DNA of 39,783 nucleotides, from NCBI GenBank assembly GCA_001584585.1, contig LSYV01000055.1:741516-781298 (forward strand), written 5' to 3'. Position numbers and translations under genes: made by a program. Below are positions 10,301 through 18,607 of the stretch, piece after piece; positions within the stretch are counted from its first letter, which is position 1, and each line of letters begins with the position of its first letter. The notes beneath the pieces are model-generated. The model worked only from the letters and a program-made list of their open reading frames with translations, made no database searches and was not told the origin of the DNA. Source of the DNA: Gonium pectorale. Taxonomy: Eukaryota; Chlorophyta; Chlorophyceae; Chlamydomonadales; Volvocaceae.

Positions 10301-13300
10301 AGCGGGGTGTGTGTGTGGGGGGGGGGTACAGGAGCAAACGGTTGACCGTGAACGCACTGGCGTCCACATGAAGGCTCCCGTGTGTGTGGGAAGGGGAGGG
10401 GGAGGGGAGGTATGTGGGGTGCGGGCTGCAGCCCACCCTGAGAATGCGGGTGGCTTGCTCGGCAACCGTTGCAACATGCAAGGCAGGCCAAGCGGCCGGC
10501 ACGTGTGGGTGGGTGGGTGGGTGGGTGGGTCGGTGGGTTGGTGGGTGGGTTGGTGGGTGGGTGGGAGGTCGGGTGGGGCTCATGCCGGCAGGCTCCCCGC
10601 ACCGAGCCCGCGGCCGGAGGTCCGTTGGGCCGTGTGCCCCACCACTCGCCCCCCTCTTTCACGTACACCCAACCCTCCACCCCTCCCAGCCCAGCCGACT
10701 GACGACCGAAGGGCGCAGAGTGCGGGGCGGGTTGGGCGGTTCCTTGCGCAGCGGCACAGCGGGGACCAAGCGACCGCTCCGTCGCGGGAACACTCTCTTC
10801 AGTTCCCGGATGGACCTCCGCCGCCCCCCCCCCGGCCCGGTCCGGGTACGGCCTACCTGCCGCCCGACCGGCGTTCTTCTACTCGAGAGAGTACGTGGGA
10901 GGGNNNNNNNNNNNNNNNNNNNNNNNNNNNNNNNNNNNNNNNNNNNNNNNNNNNNNNNNNNNNNNNNNNNNNNNNNNNNNNCCTCCATTCACCCTCCACC
11001 CACCCATCCTCCACACCTGCTGCTCGCTGAACGACCGTCGCTCCCCGGTGGCCACAAACCAGGCGCCGTCCATGGCGCCCGTGGCGGCAAACGACTGATC
11101 CACATGCCGGAAGCGGGGTGGGGGGGGAATCAAAGGGCGGGGGTTGTGTGGGCAGGGCGCCGGCAGCAGATAGGCAAAGGGGTCGTCCAGCGGGGGGTTC
11201 GTGCCGCGGCCCTTCCCCGGCCCCACAGCCGTGCAGCCGGTGAGGGACGACGAGGATCGCTCAGTGGGGGCGGGCGGCGGAGGCCGTGAGACGGTCGCTG
11301 CACCAAGAAGCGTCCCGGCTGGCGAGTACGCCTGCCACCCTCCTCACCCGCCCGCACCGCCGGCGGCCCGACGCCCCCGGCAGCTGCCCCGCATGCTCTG
11401 CCCCTCCCCCGGTAACCTCCGCACCCCCTCCCGCCCACAAGACTCTGCGCAAACAGCCACCTTCCTACGCCCCTCCCGTCCACTTCCGCACGCACGCACA
11501 CGCACACGCGCGCGCGGTGTGGTCGGAACGCTTCAGATCCACTTGATTGAGGTCTCGAAGTCGTGGGTTCGACTCCCACGGACACCCCCCCCGGTCGGCT
11601 TCGGGGGTGAGTGGTGTGAGGTTTGGATGTGGTGGTCGCTGCATCGAGTTTACACATCGCAAAGCCAGTTACTTGTCTGGCGGATGCTCCTTGCCTTGAA
11701 GGGAGTAGTTGATGCTGGGTCATCAATCTGAGTCCTGAGATACTGGCATGCCTGGGAGGGAGTTGGCCCTCGGACTATCTACACAATCTACCCATAGCCG
11801 CACAGGCTTTGACGGGGCCCTGTAACCGTAACCGTAACCGTAACCGCATACACAAACCTCGCTGTCCCCTCGCCCCCCCTCCGCCCCCACAGTCTCGCAA
11901 CTCACGTAGCAGCTGCCGCACATGCCCTGGTCCTTGATCCCCGGGTCGGCCCCCGTGCCACGCCAGTCCACCGAGGAGGGCAGCTGCGAGCGGCTCAGGC
12001 TGGCGCGCAGCACGCCCAGCGGGCGGTACGAGCCGCCCAGCTGCGGGCCGGCGGGGAGAGGGCGAGGGAGAGAGTGCGGCGCGGGGTCGCGTGCAGTGGC
12101 GAGGTTAAGAGGGTGGGGGTCCAGTAGGCGAGACTAGCGGGAGCCAAGTGGAAGCGAAAAAGCGAGAGGAGCGGAGTTGGCGTCAGCCGTCAGTTTGTGT
12201 TTGGGCGCGCTCTCCACGCGCCCACCTCCACGCGCCACCCGGCCACACACACACACACGTGTGCGCTCACGAGAGAGCACCCGCAAGTGCGTGGCGCGGG
12301 CGGGGGGCCGACAACAGGGCCGTCAGCATCGAACCATTAGGTGCGCGCGGCGCGCACCTGCGACAGGAGGACGTCCTCGCCGGCCTCCGCCGTGAGCCCC
12401 TCGGCCCCGGGGACCTTGGGCGGCCAGCCCAGCCGCCTGTTGGGCAGCACGGCGTCGCGCCACTCGTGCTCGTGCCAGTCGGCCCACTGGTTGAGGCGCA
12501 GGCTGTAGCTGCGGTCGGGCCGCGCGTTGTGGGCCTGCCAGGGGGGTGGGGAGGGGTGGGGAGGGGTTCAGGTTGAGAGGTTGAAAACAACAGTCATTGA
12601 GGAAGAGCATATGTTGCGCCTCGGGGTTGGGCAGGCGGGGAGGCGGGGAGGCGGGGAGGCGGGGAGGCGGTGGGGTTTGGGAGCCACTCCCACACGGGGA
12701 GCCTTAGGAAAGCCCTCGAGCTCCCAACCCGTGAGTGTGGGCTGGAGCCAGAAAAGAGTCCCAAGCTCCGTGAATGTCCCGTGTTGCGGACATGTTGGGG
12801 ATGGGGGCCTTGGATCGGGAACGCGCCGGAGGGGTAGCGGGCTTGCCCAAGAAGTCTCATGGCGGCGTATGGCGTGAGGAGGTCAGCGGGATATAGAGCT
12901 GTGATTGTCAAGCGCGGAGACGGGGACGAAGACTACCGGGCGCGGAGACGGGGACGAAGACTACCGGACGCGGAGACGGGGGCGAGGGGCGTAAGGGTTG
13001 CGCGGGCGGGGCCGTGGCAGCCGACAGGCCCCGACGCGCTCTCGGTGACGTACGTGAGCCACCAGCCTGGTCCGTCTCCTACGGTCCAACCACCTTCCCA
13101 CCCCACCATCTAGGCATCAGCCCAACATCGGTCGCATGTGATGGCGCTCTGCGGGCACTCCCAAAGCGCTCCGTCGGCCCTCCATCGCTCCGCCGCAACC
13201 CGCAGCAGCCAGCCGGGAGCTTCCCACACACGCACAGACTGTATTGGTCCGCAGGTTACCCTTCCGGCCGACCAATCTGCCCACCACTCATACACCCACC

Positions 13301-16300
13301 CACCCACCTACGCACCCACCCACCCACTCACGCACCCAGCACCATCGCCTCCGCCCGCCCGCACAGCGCCCCGCCCGGCACTCCGCCCGGCCCACTCCCC
13401 CTCCCCCCTCGCAGCCTACACCCGTAGTCGTGGGAAGAGCGCCCTACAACACCGCCGACCCCCTTCACCATGTCGGCTCACAGCCGCCCAGCGCACCCTC
13501 CCCGCCCCACCCACCCACGCCCGCCCGCACCCATCCTCTCTCCGCCCCCTCCCTCAGCCCACTCCCCCCGCCCACCGCACCTGGATCCGCTCCGCCACGC
13601 GCCGAAACCGCTCCAGGCGGGCGTCGTACTCGTCCGCGGTGGCGTGCACCCGCCCGTGAGCGCGCGACCAGAGGCTGTAGGCGCGGTGGTCTGCGGTGCG
13701 CGGTGCGGGGGGGGGGGGCACGAAAAAGCTTGTCCAAGGACCGCAGAAGAACAAGGGTTCCATGGACAGTACAACCGTTGGCGAAGGGAACGAACATCAA
13801 CGTACGGCCGCTGCTCGCTATCCGCATCCAATCGCACCCTTCCCGCTCGTCCCCAGTCGCAACAACCGAGGCTGTGCTTGTGCCGTACTCACGATCGTAC
13901 GCACGTATGTCCGGTAGTACGGCACCGAGCTGCCACGCCACAGGATGTTGGCGGGCGGCGCCGCCCTCGGCGTCCGATGTGGCCTCCGCCGCCTCCACCT
14001 TCCCCTCTCCCTTGTCCTTGCTCTTCTCCACCTCCGCCTCCGCTTCCTGCTGCTGCTTGAGCCGCGCCAGGTTGCGCTCGCAGACGGAGGGGACGGCGAA
14101 GAGGTTGGAGGCGTTGTTGGGCAGAGAGGGCTGGTAGTGCGTGAACTCGTAGATGTACCTGCACGTGGAGGGCGGCGCGGTAGAGGTTGGAAGGCATTCT
14201 CACTAGGGATGCCCTTGGGCACATTCACCTCCCACCCGTCGAAACAACAGGCTGGAGGGTGGAAAGGAGGGGCCAGGGCTCCCAGTGTTCCGTCGCCCGA
14301 GGCCGCAACTCCCGGTGTTCCGTCGCCCGATGCCGCAACTCCCGGTTGTCCCGGTGGCGCACGGGTGCGGGGAGCGCGCGGGCGCAGGTGGGCACGCGCG
14401 CCCGGGGCGGGTGACGGGGCGAGCACGGGGTCGCGGAAGAGACAAGGGGAGTCACAGGGCGTGAAGCGGGTTTGGGGCGGGAGGGGCACACCCGCCGTAA
14501 ACAGCTTGCGACACGCACGGCTCAAGGCGGCGCACATTTGGTGCTGCCCATCCTACTCCTTGCACACACACACCCCGTCATGGCACCCAATGCCGGGCCT
14601 TCGCTCCTGGGCCGCCCAGGGGCGACACCATAGCACGGGTATTGCCGGGGTCTGGGCCCTAGGCACGCGTCCCGGCGCAGCCAGCAGGCTCCCCCGGCCC
14701 AGCTGCATGACAAGCTGCACAGAGTATGTAGCGCATGGGCCCCACTCCACCCTTGCTCACTCGTCAAAGTGCGCGTTGGTCAGGTAGTTGACACCGATCA
14801 TGTTGAGACGCAGGGGCGCGCCCTGCGAAAGGCCACGGACATGGCGAAGCGGCCTCCGCGGTTGATGCTGGTCACATGTATGAGTGTGCGTGTGGAGGTG
14901 GTGGGCGGCCCCCTGGAAGGCGGGCGGCCCCCCTCCCGCCGAGGCGCCCACACGAGTTGGTGGTCCAGGGCCCCGAGAGGGCGTTCGACCGGCGTCCGGG
15001 CTGACGCGGACTGCGCTCCGCCGTACCTTTGACGGAGTGCAGGAGATGCGTGGCAAGCACATTCACCGGTTATGGCCAACCCCGCCGTGTGCCGGCTCTC
15101 CCTCCGCCCCGCTCCATGCAATGTGAGGCCCCGCTGCCCTACCCAGTGCACCCCACTGCTCCCCGTGCCTGCTCTCCCCTACTCCCAACACGACTATGAT
15201 AACCCAAACGGGGCTGTTAGCTTGAGGACGTTCGAGGGCCCCGACCCGCCTCCTTGCGGAGGGCCCGCGAGTGCACGCTGGGGCCCTTGTCGCACCCCCC
15301 TGCCTGTCCCCTTCTCCCAAGGCTCCTTGAGGTCCGCCACACGAGTAAGCACCCCTCGCCCGGGCCCATGGCGGTGTGTGCCTCCGCCTCGCGAGTCGCG
15401 CTGCTCGAATCCCAAACCCCCGACCCACCTCGGGGCTGACGTAGAAGGTGTACTGCGACACCTTGTCGCCCTCCTTGATCTGCCGCTGCCATATGTCGGC
15501 GGGCCGGCCGTCCAGGGAGATGCTGCCGCCGTAGTCCCACAGGTCCAGGTACGGCAGCGGCTGCGGGGTGAGAGGGAGGGAGGGAGCGGAACGGAGCAGG
15601 GGATCGGGGAAGCGGGTTGCATGGAGGCGCGGGGCCGGCGGGGTGGAGTGCGGTGCGATGGACGACAGCACGGTGCTGCCGCCACAACCAAAGCTGCACG
15701 TAACACTTCAGCCAAATGCTGCCGGGGTGATTGGGGTGGTTGGGATGGTTGGGATGGTTGGGATGGTTGCGAGTGGGGCAGTGGGGGGATGCGGGCCGTG
15801 TGGGCATCGCGAGGGTCGACGAATGCCGTGGGGCTGCGGGGCCTGGGAGTCAGGGTCGAGACCTCGCCTTCCCACCTTCACGACACGACTGCTTCACCCC
15901 CGAACGGCGCAAACGCGTCGCGGGCGTCTTGGGCTCGTACGGCAGTGTGGTGTGTGCCCCTCCTTTCAGGAGGCAGGGCGCCAACTCGAAGCGACACCGT
16001 GCATCCGTAAAGCACACCCGACCCGACCCTGGCGCCAGCCACCGACCCACGGGTCTCACCGACGACACGCCCCTGCCGGGGCCGCCCCACACGTCGCAGT
16101 CCAGCTTGTCAATCCGCGGGATCACCGTGTAGTCATAGCCCTGGGGACCAGGATCCACGACGGGGTCAGGTCAACATTAAGGAGGCGTGCAAGCTCACGA
16201 AGGAAGGGAGCTCTTTACGCGTGCCGTCTCACGCGCAGCCAGTCCGAATATGGGGGTCGGGGTGGGGAGAGGAAGCGTAATGGGAGGAGGGCGAGGTCAC

Positions 16301-17570
16301 CAGAGCCGCGCGAACGCTTGCGCGGTCGACTGGACGCAGTCCAATCCCGAAGTGCTCGCACGGAAGGGTGGGGGGGGGATCACGCGGCCTTCAGCGCCCG
16401 CGAAGCGCGAACCTGTCCCTCGCCAGGGACAAAGTGGGGCGCTGGAAAGTGAGGGCACAGTCATTGCGGGCAGTGGGCGCAGCGATGCGAAGGGCGGCGT
16501 GGGGAGCGGGGACGGACTTTTGCACCATGGGGAGGACAGGGAGGGGCCAGGGGCATAGAGTGTTGCCGCCCGGGGCACCGGTCGTTGCGCTGCTTGACAC
16601 CGACAACAGAATGGCTCCGAAGCCTCCTCATGCACCCAGCCGGGGTGCGCAGCCCTTCAACCGGCAGGCCCCCAGCCCGGCGCGTCGTGCTGCTTCCTCA
16701 CGTCAGCGGAAACTTGCACGTCCTCGCCGTCGTACGCCTCCACGCGCCGGCGGTTGTTAGGGCCGTCGTACCAAACCGACACTGGGTAGCTGCGTGTGGG
16801 TTTGGGCGAGCACGAGATGGGGGGGAGTGATGTCAGGGTGCACCGTCGGGGGGCTTGAGAGGAGATGCAGCTTCAGAGGTCTGAGTAGCGCTGGTGGCGC
16901 AGCCTTTAGGCATCCTGTCCGAGATGCCCCAGAGCCCAGACTTGCTTGGTCTAGCGTGCCGTGACGCAACCCAGAGACATTGGCATTGTCCAAGCCGATG
17001 CAAGCTGTCGAGACGGAATTTCATTCGCGTAGCTGCCGCGCGCCTGTCAGGCCAGCCGGGCGGCATGTCCATGGCGGCGGCCAGCTGCGAGTCGAGCTGC
17101 GGTTTCAGCTGTTCTGCCGGGCAACATGAGTGGCTGGTATGCTGACGGCCAGCCTTCCGTATATAAACCTTTCCCTTTCCAGGAACCCAGCCAAAGAGCC
17201 ATACTGCAACCACATGTCAATCGACTGGAGTGCGATCTGTTATGCCAGTTACAGATGTGGTTGACTGCGGACCCCGCAGTTTGAAAGGGGCCTCGTGTGC
17301 CCACCCGGCCGCGCGCCCCAGGGACGCAGTAGCTGGACCATGCGGTCCCGCAACTCACCTCAGGCCCTTCGGCTGGGTCAGGTAGAAGTGCGGCATCGAG
17401 AAAGTATACTTCAGGTGGAAGACATCTGGGAACACCGGTGGCTGGGGCTCGCTCCGGCTCACAAGATGCGCCGATGCCTTCTCCGACACTGCGTCGGCCC
17501 CCAGAACTGCGAGTAGAAGCAGACCCGCCAGCGCCGCAAAGATACAAGACCAATTCAGGCGTGACCGCAT
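7334..17570 (-). CDS. Secreted papain-family cysteine protease with long N-terminal domain (26/29-kDa proteinase / cfaD type)
   Basis: The model has fifteen coding exons: 17570-17359, 16789-16702, 16140-16060, 15560-15429, 14822-14761, 14158-13893, 13690-13581, 12534-12358, 12040-11906, 11094-11017, 10025-9958, 9501-9430, 8925-8804, 8275-8142 and 7513-7334 (1917 nt, 638 aa). All phases match. Residues 1-27 are a signal peptide. Residues 40-270 form the extra N-terminal domain, with motifs VWYDGPNNRR, DKLDCDVW and NAHFDEYIYEF, as in insect 26/29-kDa proteinases. An I29-type inhibitory prodomain follows (about 283-345; YSLWSRAHGR, LNQWADWHEHEW). The C1A peptidase domain starts near 396 with SVDWR. 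It has the oxyanion Gln414, nucleophile Cys420 (CGSCY; Tyr replaces the usual Trp), His561 (DLDHTV) and Asn582 (RNSW). All catalytic residues are present, so activity is expected, probably lysosomal/vacuolar or secreted. The assembly gap lies in the intron after exon 10. It is divergent from SF-assemblin. Confidence 0.9.
7561..7715. repeat. G-rich imperfect repeat (GGGTT/GGGGTTG)
   Basis: Repeated GGGTTCGGGTT and GGGGGTT blocks lie in the last intron of the protease (7514-8141). The plus strand is G-rich, so the pre-mRNA is C-rich here. Several runs of three or more Gs are spaced closely enough for G-quadruplex formation in DNA. It is not a telomere: the unit varies and the spacing is irregular. 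Confidence 0.7.
8782..8804. repeat. (CCCA)n microsatellite at a splice donor
   Basis: About five CCCA units abut the 3' end of protease exon 13. On the sense (minus) strand this makes a (TGGG)n run whose first unit is the GTGGGT splice donor itself. Confidence 0.75.
10505..10566. repeat. (GGGT)n microsatellite
   Basis: GGGT units with a few C or T interruptions cover about 60 nt in the large protease intron, roughly 340 nt before the assembly gap. The plus strand has many G-runs and could form quadruplexes. Open frames through it are artefacts. Confidence 0.85.
10904..10981. other. Assembly gap (78 Ns)
   Basis: Unresolved bases lie within the protease intron between exons 10 and 11 (10026-11016), only 35 nt from the donor of exon 10. 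Coding sequence on both sides joins in phase (SEQQ to IVDC), so no exon needs to be missing. Confidence 0.95.
11516..11587 (+). tRNA. tRNA-like sequence or SINE head (B box, T-arm)
   Basis: The 72-nt stretch contains a textbook T-arm at 563-579 of the local kilobase: stem GTGGG/CCCAC around loop TTCGACT, matching the Pol III B box GGTTCGANTCC. GGTGT near 11516 can pair with ACACC at the 3' end, but the two inner acceptor pairs are G-G mismatches. A possible anticodon stem (AGATC/GGTCT) encloses an 11-nt rather than a 7-nt loop, and I cannot assign a sound D-arm or anticodon. It is therefore more likely a degenerate tRNA, an intron-bearing tRNA or the tRNA-derived head of a SINE than a clean tRNA. 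It sits antisense inside the protease intron between exons 9 and 10. Confidence 0.45.
11823..11846. repeat. TAACCG hexamer x 4
   Basis: Four exact tandem TAACCG units lie in the same protease intron as the tRNA-like sequence, about 240 nt beyond it. The run could be the 3' simple tail of a retroposed element, or just a microsatellite. Confidence 0.85.
12633..12664. repeat. AGGCGGGG octamer x 4
   Basis: Four exact 8-nt units plus a partial one lie in the protease intron between exons 7 and 8 (12535-13580). Confidence 0.85.
12913..12987. repeat. 28-nt tandem repeat, about 2.7 copies
   Basis: Units begin CGCGGAGACGGGGACGAAGA and run 28 nt; copies start at 12913, 12941 and 12969. The first two differ at the last base only. 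The repeat lies in the protease intron between exons 7 and 8. Confidence 0.9.
14281..14353. repeat. 30-nt tandem duplication
   Basis: Two 30-nt units (14281-14310 and 14311-14340) differ at two positions and are followed by a partial third. They lie in the protease intron between exons 5 and 6. Confidence 0.85.
15738..15767. repeat. 10-nt tandem repeat GGTTGGGATG x 3
   Basis: Three exact 10-nt copies lie in the protease intron between exons 3 and 4, with degenerate copies on either side. Confidence 0.85.
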
Positions 17571-18192
17571 TTCGCTTTATGTTTCGGTTGTCAGAACCTG
17601 GGCTTATGTAGAGCTTAGAGGTCGGCAGCTACACATAGCGGCAATCAATGCCGCGAAGTAGTACTGAGAGGAGATTCGCCTCCAGGCCAAAGCACGTGGC
17701 GTACGGACGACCGTAACCGCCGTGCCACCGTGCCCATGCCGGTCAGTGGTCCCCCTCGCCCCTCCCAACCTCCGCCCCGCCAGGGCATTCCCAAGCCCAC
17801 GCAATACATTTTACATGATCGCCTGGTCGGGAAACTCACGCTGGTACTCGTACAGGATAAGTGACCGCAAAGTCAGGATGGCTGCGTGGTGCATACAGCG
17901 GACATGTCAGCGGGCGGGTTGAGGGGCCCAGAGGGGCAGCACGGTTACGGTGTGTCCCAAGCACAATCCCACCTGCTGGCTGCGGTAAGGGTAGCCCACA
18001 GATTGGCCGCCTTCATTGGGTTCCCTTCTACGGTCCAGAACCCCTGCTGCGCATTGTTCAAACATCCCCGGGACAGACAGGTCTCTTCCGCTCCTGATGT
18101 TGCCCCGTCCAAGCACCCATCCCATAAGGGCGTTACCGAGCGGGTAAGACGTTCCTACTTGCGTGGACTGTTCCCTTCCGAACAGTTCAAGC

Positions 18193-18207
18193 GGGGGGGG
18201 GGGGGGG
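18193..18207. repeat. Homopolymer G run (15 G)
   Basis: Fifteen consecutive Gs lie in the divergent promoter region. The true length may differ because such runs are error-prone in sequencing and assembly. Confidence 0.85.
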
Positions 18208-18298
18208 CAACGACACGCGATGCAGTTCGCGTGAGTGCCGGGGCAATGCCACCGGGACAGCGCGGTTGATAATCGATAAGTGAAACAAGAGTATTTGG

Positions 18299-18311
18299 GC
18301 TCGAAGCCGCC
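18299..18311 (+). promoter_or_regulatory. Tub-box-like motif upstream of SF-assemblin
   Basis: GCTCGAAGCCGCC differs at one core position from the tub-box core GCTCGAAGGC described in Chlamydomonas tubulin promoters. It lies about 300 nt upstream of the SF-assemblin start codon. Co-regulation with tubulin genes would make sense for a basal-body root protein. A single short match is weak evidence. Confidence 0.25.
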
Positions 18312-18607
18312 AGGTGCCTGTTGGCCCGGCATGCTGGCGGTTCTGATTCGGCGCGACAGGGCCGACAAGCACGGGGGAAGTTGTGCCATTCACTTACCGC
18401 GGGCTCTTGGCGTACTGAGGCAGAGCATATTGCACACATGGCCTTGGGTCCCAAGTGTCGTGCGGGTGTCCGGCAGCAGGTCAGAACGAGCAGAACCCAA
18501 CTTCAATTGCATTGTCGTTTGATTCAACTTTGCTTTTGGGCCCACTCTACGCACGATATCCTCGTCTGATAGGCAGTCAACTCGTCTTCTCGGGGAGAGG
18601 GAGAGCC

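Larger units (their letters stand above)
17571..18607. promoter_or_regulatory. Divergent intergenic region between protease and SF-assemblin
   Basis: This 1037-nt region lies between the start codons of two genes pointing away from each other, so it must hold both promoters and both 5' untranslated regions. No TATA element is obvious near either start. A run of 15 Gs occupies 18193-18207. A tub-box-like motif lies at 18299-18311. No protein-coding exon was recognised inside it. Confidence 0.6.

Noticed and set aside
10083..10680. Minus-strand frames rich in HPPTHPPT
   Set aside because: These are translations of the (GGGT)n microsatellite within a protease intron.
5740..17920. Shared 15-nt match GACATGTCAGCGGG at about 5740 and 17903
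   Set aside because: A match of this length between two sites is near chance for a 40-kb window, and the flanks do not align.
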